The position numbers and the translations under genes were made by a program. This document shows, in pieces, positions 22,338 through 34,686 of a stretch of 64,000 bases of DNA (position 1 is the stretch's first letter; the number at the start of each line of letters is the position of its first letter). The stretch lies in contig NC_088780.1 of NCBI RefSeq assembly GCF_958450345.1, positions 129,408,226-129,472,225 of the forward strand, written 5' to 3'. The DNA is from Calliphora vicina. Lineage: Eukaryota > Arthropoda > Insecta > Diptera > Calliphoridae. The notes beneath the pieces are model-generated. The model was not told the origin of the DNA and searched no databases. It worked only from the letters and a program-made list of their open reading frames with translations.

Positions 22338-24303
22338 CCGTCCCCCTCTCTAGAATTGTTCTATGTATTGTAGAAACACGTTGTGTAAAATATTAGGATG
22401 ATAGGATAACGTTAACTGGTGGCGCAACGACGCTGAAGTATTGAGGTGCATTTACAAGGGGAAAATATGCAATTTTTTCAGTTTTTGTAAAAATTTTGCC
22501 ATTAAATAATGACTTTTACAATTTAATTTAAAAGAATCGAAATGTGTACGTAATTGTCGTTATAATAAGATATAAAAGACAAAAATTGGTGAAAAAATGT
22601 TAAAGTTATTAAAAAATCGCCAGGCCATTAACGTGTCTCAGGCCACTAGAACAAGAAATTTATGAACAAAATTAACATATTTTGAGAAATATTAAAATAA
22701 AAGCTTATTTTTACTTAAAATATATCCATATTTACTTGTATATGAGTTTTTGTCCTCGTAGGATACCGTTAACCTATTCGCAGGTATGACCAAAAAAAAA
22801 TTCCAATTCCAAATTTTTAAAAATTTTGTTAAACAAATTTCAGAATTTTCTGATCATCACATGGGGATTTATTGACAACATAATAGGGAATAAAAATGTG
22901 AAAAAAGTATGTCAATACCTCCTATAGTTTTTCCGTACCTGCGATATAAATTTTGCGATTTTCGAAAAAAAATAATTGTTTGGCCATATTTTGGAGAATG
23001 ACCAGAATTTCCTTACTGTAATGATTTTTAAGTAAAAGCTATTCAGAATAATATAGTCCAGGTAATTTTAAATATAGTCTGAAAGTTTTACTAAAATCGG
23101 AAATCTTTAACCCTTAAAGGTAAATTTTTTCAATATTTGGAATTTCTCATGGAAAGATAGCGAAATATTATATATTTTTGGGCCGATTTTGATGAAACTT
23201 AAGAAAAATATAAAATGAAGTCTAGTATTCACAATAACAGTACAAAAATGGAAATTAACCCTTAATAGCACTTGGGGTCCAAATGACCCTCAACTTTTAA
23301 AATCACGAAAAACACATTAATTTTGACCCCAAGTACTCTTAAGGGTTAATTTCCATTTTTGTACTGTTATTGTGATTACTAGACTTCATTTTATATTTTT
23401 CTTAAGTTTCATCAAAATCGGCCCAAAAATATATAATATTTCGCTATCTTTCCATGAGAAATTCCAAATATTGAAAAAATTTACCTTTGACCTTCACGAT
23501 TTAAGGGTTAAAGTTTTACGATTTTAGTAAAACTTTCAGACTGTATTTAAAATTACCTGGACTATATTATTCTGAATAGCTTTTACTTAAAAATCATTAC
23601 AGTAAGGAAATTCTGGTCATTCCCCCATGGCCAAAAAATTAGTTTTTCTCGAAAATCGAAAAATTTATATCGCAGGTACGGAAAAACTATAGGAGGTATT
23701 GACATACTTTTTTCACATTTTTATTCCCTATTATGTAGTCAATAAATCCCCATGTGATGATCAAAAAATTCTGAAATTTGTTTAACAAAATTTTTAAAAA
23801 TTTGAAATTGGAGATTTGAAACTGCCGTTAAAAAAATTTAATTTTTTTGGTCATACCTGCGAATAGGTTAACGGTATCCTACGAGGACAAAAACTCATAT
23901 ACAAGTAAATATGGATATATTTTAAGTAAAAATAAGCTTTTATTTTAATATTTCTCAAAATATGTTAATTTTGTTCATAAATTTCTTGTTCTAGTGGCCT
24001 GAGACACGTTAATGGCCTGGCGATTTTTTAATAACTTTAACATTTTTTCACCAATTTTTGTCTTTTATATCTTATTATAACGACAATTACGTACACATTT
24101 CGATTCTTTTAAATTAAATTGTAAAAGTCTTTATTTAATGGCAAAATTTTTACAAAAACTGAAAAAATTGCATATTTTCCCCTTGTAAATGCACCTCAAA
24201 ACTTCAGCGTCGTTGCGCCACCAGTTAACGTTATCCTATCATCCTAATATTTTACACAATGTGTTTCTACAATACATAGAACAATTCTAGAGGGGGGGAC
24301 GGT
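22338..24303. mobile_element. 2-kb near-perfect inverted-repeat (fold-back) element
   Basis: The left arm 22338-23283 and right arm 23321-24303 are reverse complements with few mismatches and small indels. Outer ends are CCGTCCCCCTCTCTAG and its mirror; the inner loop is only ~37 bp. There is no transposase frame. The two arms together resemble a fold-back/MITE-type element or a palindrome born by inverted duplication. Transcription would give a ~0.95-kb hairpin RNA. A related single arm is at 52262-52800. Confidence 0.85.
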
Positions 24304-24960
24304 CAAAATTCGACGGCAAAGTCCGTCATTAAATTTTCATTAGAATTATTCTGATCAGAATCCCTCCCGAACAATCTACAAAAAAATTAACTAGCAAACT
24401 CTTTAGATTCCGATTTAGAGCTATGCTTTAATTTGAGGAGTTGGACTCCTCATTAATTCGGGGTTTAAAATGAGTAAAAATTCTTTTTATAAATGATGCG
24501 AGTGGGATATCTATCAAAATAAATATTTTGTAACTCAAAACATAAAATTTTTGACTTTTTTTGCAAAATCAAAAACTTTGTTGACTTTTTTTTCAAAATG
24601 GAAACTTTATTAAATTTTTTTTTTTAGCTCAAAAGCTCCTTTAAGACCTATTTGGTAGCTTAGTGGGATGCGAGTGGGATATCTATCAAAATAAATATTT
24701 TGTAACTCAAGACATACAATTTTTTACTTTTTTTTTGCAAAATCGATTTTTTTTTCCAAAATTTTTTTTGCTCAAAAGAAAGCTTAGGTCTTTTTCTTTA
24801 AGACCTATTTGGTCGCATAGTGGGATATATAAACAATTACTTATGTATCATATTAAACGCCATTCATTACTAACTACTTATATGTAATGCAAGTGGTATG
24901 AAGTAGTCATTGAAAAGTAAGCTGTACAGTAATTGCAAGTCATTACCAGGTTTTTGCTGG
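24304..24960. repeat. local tandem duplication and TIR-family end
   Basis: A ~170-bp unit starting 'gatgcgagtgggatatct' occurs twice (about 24494-24660 and 24667-24830). Then 24820-24960 matches the right end of the element at 28484-29474 ('aagtagtcattgaaaagtaagctgt' region, ending 'ggtttttgctggg'). Confidence 0.5.
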
Positions 24961-24964
24961 GTTT

Positions 24965-25210
24965 TGTCGAATTTCAGAAACAATACAATTTTTGAGAGAC
25001 ATTATTACATATTTTAATTTGGAATTATGAAAAATGTTAAGCAATTTAATAAATTAAAATATACTATATGTGTGCATTTATTCGATTATTCTACATAAAA
25101 TTTTTCGAATTATTCGTTATTCGAAAATGGTAATTTTTAAATTGTTCGAATAATTATTCATAAGAAACTATTCGATTAATCGAACGATAATTACTCGAAT
25201 GAATACCCTA
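24965..25210. mobile_element. hAT-like terminal region (family TAGGGTATTC), copy 1
   Basis: The stretch is rich in TTCGAA-type words and ends 'ctcgaatgaataccctac'. Similar ends occur at 40600-40857, next to a hAT transposase remnant, and at 43200-43425, so this is probably the terminal region of one hAT family (TAGGGTATTC inward). Confidence 0.5.
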
Positions 25211-25354
25211 CTAAATACTAATTGGGCGCTTAGTTTTCGCCGCCAAATATTAATTAACTTAAAAAATTAAAGATAGTCAGTTTAAACAATTAATTTTGCT
25301 ATTAAAAACTTGTAATACGCTCTATAAACCTTCACATAGTAATATGTTTCTGTT

Positions 25355-27475
25355 TTTTATACCCTCCACCACCATAAGTGGTGAATGAGGGTATATATAA
25401 GTTTGTCATTCCGTGTGTAACATTGAGAAATATTCATCTGAGACCCAACAAAGTATATATATTATTGATCCTTATGAAATTCTAAGACAATTGAGTCATG
25501 TCCGTCTGTCTGCCCGTCTATGTAAAACACGCTCACGTCCAAAATACGAAAACAAACTTAGTAGAGTTGCAAGAACATTGTTTACTATTGTCCTAAGCAG
25601 TTTGGTATTGAAAATCAGCAAAATCGGTGGAGTGGAACCAAAGTTATGAATTAAAATGTGGGACAACCTAAAAAAAAAATTGATAAATTTCACATAATTT
25701 TGGACATTTTTTGTAAATATATTGCAGCTAATATCATAAAATTTTGTACTCGTTACTTTTGTGATAAAAGGAGTAACTCTGGTGAAAATAATAAGAATCG
25801 GTCCAAGATTTCTCCTAGCCCCCATACAAATATCTTCCCGAAATATGGATCTATGGTCTATAAATGCCTACAGAATAGGAATATCCATATAAAATTCAGC
25901 AAAAATAAGTTTCGTGGTAAAAAAATTAATATTACAAAATTTTTCGTGGATCGGCCCATATTTGACCATATCCCCCATATAAAGTACACTTCCGAAAATT
26001 TCTTAAATAAGCATAAATGTCTTACAAATGTCGCTATCAAGTTGAAATTTGACATAAATAATCCCCATATATACCAAAATCGCCACCTAATTCTATGAAG
26101 ATCGGCCGATAATTGGTTATAGGTCCCATATAAGGACCACTTCCGAAAAACACAATAACCTACATAAATATCTAAAAAATATCAATATCAAAACAAAATT
26201 TCACACAGATCCGTAATTTATAATTAGAAATCATACTACTGAATTTTGTGAATATCGGTCCATATTTAACCATAGCTCCCATATATGGTCCACTTCCAAA
26301 AATCAGTTAAGTACTCAAAAATCTCTTATAAATACATTTATCATGCTAAAATTCGACAAAAATTATACTCATATATATAAATATCACTGTACCAAATTTT
26401 ATACAGATTGGCCGATAATTGGTCATAGCTCCCCTACAAGGCTCATTTCCGAAAAAAGATATTAACCTTAAAAAATATTAAAAACATATCGATATCGAAA
26501 TGAAATTTCGCACAGATCAGTAATTTGTATACAGTAATCATACTTCTGGATTTTGTGAATATCGGTCCATATTTAACCATAGCTCCCATATAAGGTCCAC
26601 TCCCGAAAATCACTAAAATCCTCATAAATTTCTTAAAAATATAGTTATCAGGTTGAAATTCAAAACAAATTTATTCAATATATACAAAAATCGATGTACC
26701 AAATTTTATGATGATAGGCCCATAATTGTTCATAACCTCCATATAAGAACCACTTCAGGAAAACACATTAACCTGCACAAATATCCATAAAAATCTATAC
26801 TGAACCAAAATTTTACACCGATCAGTAATTTGTATCCAAGAATCGTACTAGAAGATTTTTTAAATATTGGTCTATAATTCGGCATAGCTCCCATATAAGG
26901 TCCACTCTTGTTAATAGCGTTGTTTATATGAAATTCTTCAAAAATAGGTCTTAAATACTTAGGACCATATTAGGTCATAGCATCCATATATTAAACCAAA
27001 ATAGTACACAGATCAGTAATTTGTATTCAAAAATCATAATACTGAATTTTGTGAATATTGGTCCATAATCGGCCACAGCTCTCATATAAATACATAAATA
27101 TCACGTAAACATATTTTATGACAATCGAATCATAATAGGTCATAGCTCCCACACATGTCCCACAACCAAATATTTTGAAATTTGTCTAAATATATTTGTA
27201 TACCCTTTTTTATACTCTGTTTCTTCACTTGAGGTTAAAAGGGAAAAATGTTGATCCAAACGTATTAACTAATTATTAAGTATATAAATTGTTAAATTTT
27301 TAAATTGTTAAATTGCTGAATTAGATACAATTTTTTGTACATTTGAAATAAAATATCTTCTGCGTAAACTAGTCTTTCTAACAATTGTTATATTATTTCA
27401 GTTTTTATACCATCATATTTAGGTGGAGGGTATTTAAAATTCGGCACGGCCGAATGTCATTGTTTTATAATAATG
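25355..27475 (+). mobile_element. HINE-B: long Helentron-like element with ~152-bp internal repeats
   Basis: The head is a TATACCCTCCACC stem at ~25359, followed by 'attgatccttatgaaattc' and a GTCCGTCTGTCTGCCCGTC tract near 25499. This mirrors the INE-1/DINE-1 layout. About nine body units follow between ~25800 and 27160, marked by 'agctcccatataaggtccac' variants every ~152 bp. Alternate units look more alike, suggesting a ~305-bp dimer. The 3' side has 'aggtggagggtatttaaa' and then a perfect hairpin ATTCGGCACGGCCGAAT near 27439. No Rep/helicase frame exists. Reading frames at 25413-26625 run through these repeats and are not genes. Confidence 0.72.
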
Positions 27476-27522
27476 AAAAACCTAAACCTCGGTATAATAT
27501 GCAACAAACCGAAACTTATAAA

Positions 27523-27769
27523 TGAGTAGGTGTGATGCAAAACTTGTTCGTTACAAAAATTAAAAAAATTTAGATAACTATTGACTCTGGCAGTCCTTCT
27601 CTATGTTGCAGTTTATTTAATTTTTTCAACTGTAGAGTTTTATTCAAGAATGGAGTAACATCTAAGAATTTAAAACATTCGACTAATTTGGTGCATTTAA
27701 TCAGCCGCTACATGTTCTTCCAAAATTCGGTTTATGTGCAACGAGCGAGTTTTGCATTTCACCTACTCA
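27523..27769. mobile_element. 247-bp MITE-like element
   Basis: The ends TGAGTAGGTGTGATGCAAAA (left) and its reverse complement with a few changes (right, 'gttttgcatttcacctactca') form ~30-bp TIRs. It has no coding capacity, and a target duplication is not clear. Confidence 0.5.
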
Positions 27770-28483
27770 AATAATAATCTATCCGTCGATAATATGATAA
27801 TGATTTTCATTATCTTAAAAAAATGTAAGTATTCACTGTTGTATTTTGAGCCTGTGTGTATATCTGAGAACACTTTAATAACAAATGTAATAAATAAAGT
27901 TATTTCCCATTAAAAAAAATTGGCCTTTTTAGATTAATTAATTTAAAAAACATTTAAACAATTTGCTACAATTAAGAACCATCTCACGAAAAGTACAACA
28001 ATAATAACAATAATCTTTAAAATAGTATTGCTATTGAGCATAAATATTATTAAACTAATCTCAGTTGCATATAATCAGTCATCTTTAAAAATAGCGAGCA
28101 AAATATTTGCATGACCTTTTGTAACCTTTTCCCTTTTACTCTTTCATGATGAACTGTGCACACGTTTGTCTAATGCGAATTGAGTGTGTGCGTGTATCTA
28201 GATACGTTTGTTTATCAGTGTGTAAGTACATATATTTTATGAATAAAGATATTTGTATAATCTTTTAATAACAAACAAAAGAATAAAATGACTTTCAACA
28301 ATGTCGGATACATTATAGATATTATACTCACTTAGTAGTTTTTTATTTTATTCACAAAACTTATTTTACGAGGGTACAACGAAAAGCTTTAAAATTCGTT
28401 AAAATTTCATACATATTATTATAATGGCTTGTTATTTCCAGATGACGGTAACAAATTAATACGAATTTTAATCGAAATCCGGT
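27770..28483. other. gene-free spacer
   Basis: This is AT-rich sequence, unique as far as can be judged by eye; no gene or repeat was recognised. Confidence 0.35.
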
Positions 28484-29474
28484 CAACCCAGCAAAAACTT
28501 ACATTGAAAAATAATGAGTTAAAAAGCTAATATAAATACTCTTCGCCACTTATACATTGGCATTATTTTAACACGGTGATGTCATTGGAGGCAAGTACTT
28601 ACCACCTTCGCTTACAAATAGGGACTTAAATAAGTATAACATACAAAATATTATTTTTCATCTCATTCATATCACATGTGCATATTTTTTGAAAATACTT
28701 GAAAGTTTTCAAGAAGGCATCAACTTGTATTAAATTTTAATGAACAAAAATTTAATCAATAAAACGTTAAAAGCATTTTATCTATACAAATAAAAATCAA
28801 ATGTCGTTCGTTTGTAATTACATCAGTAGAGAATAGCCCAACTTAGGTTTTTACGGAATGAAAAATTCACCACGACCACTTTTTTCGATTTATCTAAAAT
28901 CGGAAAACGGCTACATCGATTTGGCTAATTTTTTGTTTATATAAAAACTCAAAATATCTAAATTCGCTAATAACTTGGCCAATAAGCGTTTAATCAAGAA
29001 AAGGAGCTCGATCTGTGATCACTCATATTTCTTATCAAAAATCGTTTTTTATATAAAAACTCAAAATATCTAAATTCGCTAATAACTTGGCCATGTATTC
29101 TGTTGTTGCAAGAATTAGGTTTTTGACAACAAACTTAGTTTCTTTGTCTCTCAGTAACGCTTCTATGTTTATTTTATTCTATGTCCTATATGAATAAAAA
29201 TTATCATTCAATAATACGTTTTTTTTTCTTTTTAACTATTTTTACCCTTTTCAAACCGCTTCTCACAAATTCACAAATCGAACACATCTGTCGGGTCAGT
29301 TAGTTATGAAATAATTCTGAATTTGGTAAATCAGCTCATAAACAAGTACTTATGTATCAGATTATATTCCAGTCATTACTAAACTACTTATATGTAATGC
29401 AGGTGGTATGAAGTAGTCATTGAAAAGTAAGCTGTTCTGTAACTGCAAGTCATTACCAAGTTTTTACTGGGAAA
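28484..29474. mobile_element. TIR element CCCAGCAAAAAC, containing satellite units
   Basis: The left end is CCCAGCAAAAACTTAC and the right end is AAGTTTTTACTGGG, roughly inverted. The left region (28484-28640) has an inverted relative at ~37080-37260, and the right region a direct relative at 24820-24960. At ~28935-29093 it carries about 1.5 units of the satellite that forms the array at 41.8-43.2 kb. No transposase and no certain target duplication were seen. Confidence 0.45.
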
Positions 29475-29897
29475 TTAAAGCTTTTGAAGCATGTAGGCAT
29501 ATAAGACCGTAAACACTAAAACCCATTTTGAGCATAATAATGTTTAACTAATCCATTCTAACTAATACATCTGTTTAATATTAATAAACTGAAAAAATCC
29601 ATAGTTTTCACTAAAACAATATCTTCTTTATTTTATTCGTTAAATAAGTCTCGAAATGCACCAAAATTACAGAATATGTGGTAGACATTTCAAAATTTAT
29701 AAATTAGTTATTCCAAAATAAAGGGCATACATTTTAGTAAAACATTATTCGATTATTTTTACCATAATCAAATACTAAAGTAATTAATTCAAAGTCAATA
29801 TCATGTGTAATCAAATGAAGTTTGTTTTTTTAAATTGTAAAAAATAAAACAGAAAATTAAATTTTAGTCAAACTAATTTTTATTTGAAAGATCAAAA

Positions 29898-30400
29898 CAT
29901 GGCATTAACATTTGAAAATGATTTCAGGAATATGGTCATCGCGGCTGCTGTTGACGAAACGTATTCTATACGTCCAATTTTGGGCCATTTTTTTGAGCAT
30001 TGCTGGCCGTATGTCACGAATAACAGCAGCATAAACCAGTGACTCCATAGGAAATAATAGAGAGTTGTTAAATCGCACGAACTTAAAGACCAATTGACAG
30101 TGACTTTACGAAACCCCACAGAAAATAATCAAGAGGTGTCAAATAGCACAACCTTGGAGGCAAATTGACTGGTTACTTTCTCGAAATCCAGTTCTTGCTA
30201 AATTTTGATTTCAATTAATCGATGCTTGAGGATGGCACTTAGAGCAATCCTGTTGAAACTGCATACATCTCGATCGGACCTATGTAATCAATATTAAAAA
30301 AAAAAAAAAATGATTGACCATAATGGGAGCTCCGCCTTCATTTCTGAAAAATAAGGTCCTTTTTTGCCACCAGCGAGTAAACCGCACCAAACGTTGCATT
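29898..30400 (-). pseudogene. Tc1/mariner-superfamily transposase C-terminal remnant
   Basis: The minus strand carries, in broken frames, QFQQD (catalytic-Asp motif) near 30270, a LTTLYYFLW block, and DIRPAMLKKMAQNWTYRIRF with SSRDDHIPEIIFKC at the end. These match the C-terminal part of Tc1/mariner-type transposases (PLDFFLWG...DIRPxML..NW..R). The FLW block appears twice, so a short internal duplication or frameshift is present. No N-terminal half is visible. Confidence 0.65.
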
Positions 30401-33053
30401 TTTCTGTATCTAATGGAGACTGAAGGGTCTGCATAGTGAGGCAGAATCAAATATTTTTTGAAATAAATCTGGAATTTCTAAACGGCTGGTCCGATCGGGA
30501 TAAAATTTGACGCGGGCGTAGCCTAGGATTATTCGAGTTATTAAAATGGTGCCTACAAATCCCTAGAGCATTTGTGCTATTGGGACTCAAGGTAAAATGT
30601 TTAAACACTTGCCATTTTTTGGTTTCCTACTCGACTTCAAAGATTTTTTTTTGGAAAGCGCTCGATAAGGTCTTGAAAAATAAGCCATTTTAAAACTCCG
30701 TCCTTCAAAAATATTGCACGGATGGGAAACAACAAAACGGCACATGTTTAAAAATTTTTCATGTCGAAGGTACCCTAATTTGATCCCCCATAGCGTCGCC
30801 CCTGGAGAATTTGTAGGGTCCATTTTAATAACATACAGTTCTTGGCTATGCTTGAAGTTTTTTTAAAATTTTTGTTTATTTTATAGAAGGGAAAATATTT
30901 GGAAACTATATTTGGCTGATATCATCAATACCAAATTTTAAATCCGATACAATAACCGATTTATTAAATTAAATTTCACATGCGATAGAATTAACTTAGT
31001 AATATTTCCATAAATATAGTGAATATCGCTATAATGTAACATACAATAATTTCGCTCAAAGGGGTCAATATGATATCATAATCGGACCTATAAGGTAATA
31101 TCGATTTTGCTATCATATCGTTTTCTGGTTTATTTGGTGGTTGAACTTCAATAATTGATTACAGAGTTTTTTCTAGTTAGACAAATATCATCAAACAATT
31201 TTGATAAGTTCTGAATTGAATTTTTTGAACAGTGGCATGTAGGCATGAGCTATGTCTTAGCGTATATGGGACAAAAGTAGATAAAGTATGGAATTTCTTA
31301 TCGTATTCTGTAAAATTACCCAAATATTTCATATTTTTAATACTTTTTGGGAATTTTCGGGAAAAGTTTGTCGGGAATATCATCTTAAAGTTCGAATATT
31401 CAGATTCAATTTGTTCCATTATATCCATAGATTTTTTCGGTTCTAGCAAAGAAGCATTTCGATAGAAATAACCGAATTTTTTCACTCAACTCAAGCCACA
31501 GCAAAAACTTTCGGTCATTAAGAATGAATCAAAAATTGTTTTGTTCATAAAGGAATTATTATGGTGCCTAACATAGAGAAACATATAGCGGAAACTAGAA
31601 AAAACTCTAACAAAAAAATTACTGAAGATAATCACACATACGAGTGTTGATTTTGTTTTCATACAGTTTTTTCTACTAATAAATTCTCAACACTTAGGTT
31701 TCTGACAACTCAGTTTGGTATTTCCGCTCTATGTATATATTCTATGGTGTCTAACTCATCAACAACAATAGCGGTTTAAATTTGTTTGCATACAATTTGG
31801 AATTGAAAAAGTAATGAAACATATAGGCAATATTAATTATTTATAGAAAAGTTTGTATGTTAATCGTGATTTTGTAAGCACTTACTAGTTTGACATCCTA
31901 TATAAGTAATAATATATATAAATAAGTAGTTCATATGAAACAGCAATGACAGCAACAACAAGTTAAATGAATAAAAGTTCAATGTATTATAGTCAATAGC
32001 AGATGGGTTTAACAAGTTTGTTAAAGACGAAATACACACCCACAGGACAATGGAGAGAACCAAACAAATGCGACAAATATTTAATACAAATGAAAGACAT
32101 ACATACATATTTGTACATATAATTGAATGAATTGTTAATATGCGAAGAAAATTTTTATTTTTCACGAAATTAATATTCTCTTTAAATAGAAATGCAAAGA
32201 AAAAACCTGTTGATTTTAAAAAGAGATATTTCAAATTATTATTTAAGAGAAAATATCCTTAAGGGATGAAAAATATCCGTTTAACCCTAAAGGGGAACTT
32301 AACGAAGGATATTTCAGTAAACAACACAATAAGGGATGAAAATACTGGGAAATTACGGACTAATGCTGCAAAAGCATACAAATTTGTTTGCTAAAATCTG
32401 TTCAAGCTGTTCTAAATATTCCCCTTAAAAACAAGGAGAATTAAAGGTACAATAAACAAGGATATCTTTTGCAAGCATTTGAGTACAGGATGTTTATTTC
32501 TTTATTTATTTATAAAATGTAGACAACATCCGAATATGTGTAGTGTGGGTGCATAGTATTTTTAATACGTTAAAGGTCTCTTATGCGGCACTTGAACTAA
32601 ACATACAACATGCTACAGGTTGTGGTAGGACACAAAACCAAATAGCGTAAAACTGTTGATTTCGTATTTTATTTTTTTATAAATTTTTTTATGATTTTCC
32701 TTTTGTGCATTTTGAGGAGGATATGAATGAAAGGTCATAAAACTATTAAGAATGGGGAATTCGGTTTGTATTGTAAAAATAAAAATTAAAGAAAATAAGA
32801 CACGAAACAAAAACCCAAGTAGAAGATTCTGTTTTACATTGCATAAAGAAATAGTTTGCAACAATGAATGCATACAAAAAAGAAAAATTACTTTTGAAAA
32901 GGTCAAATTGTTCAGAGAACTGAATAGTTTTTGTATTCCTTTTGCTGTAAATGCTACAATAATAAAGAATAATTATTTGCAAAAGCATTTATAAATATTT
33001 TTCAATAACAATATCATCATTTAGACACCCACTTAAATACAAAACAGTATAAA
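30401..33053. other. gene-free stretch with weak repeats
   Basis: The region 30430-30835 is less AT-rich and has the word 'ctaaacggctggtccgatc' typical of dispersed fly repeats (compare 'aacggctgaaccgattt' at 59041). The frames at 31177-31485, 31860-32234 and 32613-32994 lack domains, signal-plus-splice context or ATG starts. Nothing else was recognised. Confidence 0.4.
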
Positions 33054-33794
33054 ACAAGTAAGAAAGTATGGTCGGCCAAACCCGACCATATAATACCCTA
33101 CACTAAGTAAAGAGCAAAAACTTTTTTCTTTTAAAATTTAAATAATTTATATTTTTGAGTGATTTTCGGAAGTGGACCTTATATGGGGGCTATGACCAAT
33201 TATGGACCGATCACCATGAAATTAGGTCATGTGATTTGTGTCTATATGAAAGTTTACTATGTTGAATTTTGTGAGTATACCAACATTTTAAGCGATTTAT
33301 GCACGTTAAAGTGATTTTCGGAAGCGGGTCTATATGGGAGCTATGACTAATTATAGACCGATCGTAACCAAATTTGGTGACATGAATTTTGTATATATAA
33401 AACTTATTTGGAGCGAAATTTGTGTAGATACATAGACAAATTAAACATTTATGACCGATAAAGTCCAATTTCGAGAGGACATTTGTATGGGGGCTAGGTG
33501 AAATAATGGACCGATTTCAGCCAGTTTCAATAGGCTTGGTCCTTGGGCCGAAAAAGTAATATGTACCGAATTTGATAGAAATATCTTCAAAATTGCGACA
33601 TGTACTCGGCGCACAAAGTTTACATGGACAGCCAGCCAGCCAACCAGACGGACGGATATCGTTTAATCGACTCAGAAAGTGATTCCAAGTCGATCGGTAT
33701 ACTTTAAGATTGGTGTTAGACTAATATTTTTGGGCGTTACAAACATCTGCACAAACGCATAATACCCTCCCCACTATGGTGGTGTAGGGTATAA
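33054..33794 (-). mobile_element. HINE-A copy, full length
   Basis: This is a complete ~740-bp minus copy. The tail 'acaagtaagaaagtatggtcgg' region is at the left, three body units follow, and a GACGGACGG tract is near 33647. The head 'ccactatggtggtgtagggtata' region is at the right. It is close in sequence to the copy at 59567-60306 and to copy 1, so the family was recently active. Confidence 0.8.
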
Positions 33795-33859
33795 ATAGTC
33801 GACTTAAACAATTGTACCATTAATTAATTAGTATTAATTACATAAATTAGTATTAATTA

Positions 33860-34686
33860 CACTGTGCAACAGTGAAAAAACACACGATCATGACTGTATA
33901 GGTTCGACTCTACTACCAAAGGGTAGTAAAACCCTATACTAAGTTTGTCCATTTTGGTGACCGATTTTTTTTATGGGCTCCTAAAGTTTCTGAAAATCAG
34001 TGGTGCCTCTAAAAAAGGTATCTCAGTTTTTGGTTAACAGCTAATTCAGACTTTGTGATACGGCTTAACTTTATATGGCAATAACATAGCTAAGAGTCCG
34101 CTAGATAAATTTTTTTTAAATTTTTTTTTCCAAAAAATTGCTTTTTCATGCACTTTTGTTTTTTTTTACTTTTTTTAGAATAACTTCCAGGGTCTCGTAA
34201 TTTTTCACTAACAATGTTTGTGAAACGTGTCTAGTCACTCTAAATAGCACATAAAGATCACTTTGTACCTTAACAATTTTCGTTTTCACAATTTTGTGAC
34301 GCTAAAACAAAGATTTTTTGTTAAAATAGTATGATATAGGAAAAAAATAAAATTTTCTTCCTATATTTTTTCAACAAAAGTGCGCGAAAAAGATATTTTT
34401 TGGAAAAAAAAATTTTAACAAAATTTATTTGGCGGACTCTTAGCTATATTATTGCCATATAAAGTTAAGCCGTATCACAAAGTCTGAATTGGCTCTTAAC
34501 CAAAAACTGATGACACCTTTTTTAGAAGCCCCACTGGTTTTCAGAAACTTTGGGGGCCCATAAAAAAAAATCGGACACCAAAATGGACAAACTGAGTATA
34601 GGGTTTTACTACCCTTTGGTAGTAGAGTCGAACCTATACTGTCATGATCTTGTATTTTTCCAAAAGTCTTCATTTGTTGCATAGTG
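33860..34686. mobile_element. inverted-repeat element with ~300-bp arms
   Basis: The left arm ~33860-34165 and right arm ~34370-34686 are reverse complements with moderate divergence. Paired blocks include 'ggttcgactctactacc' and its mirror, and 'ggcggactcttagctat' and its mirror. The ends are CACTGTGCAACA and TGTTGCATAGTG. A ~200-bp central part is non-coding. The frame at 34449-34682 lies in the right arm and is not a gene. Confidence 0.65.

Noticed and set aside
25413..26625. Series of 60-146 codon frames
   Set aside because: All run through the tandem units of the HINE-B element; the repeated phrases are translations of the 152-bp unit.
31860..32234. 124-codon hydrophobic minus-strand frame
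   Set aside because: It starts at TTG and the hydrophobic composition follows from A/T runs and a CATA microsatellite; no membrane-protein family recognised.
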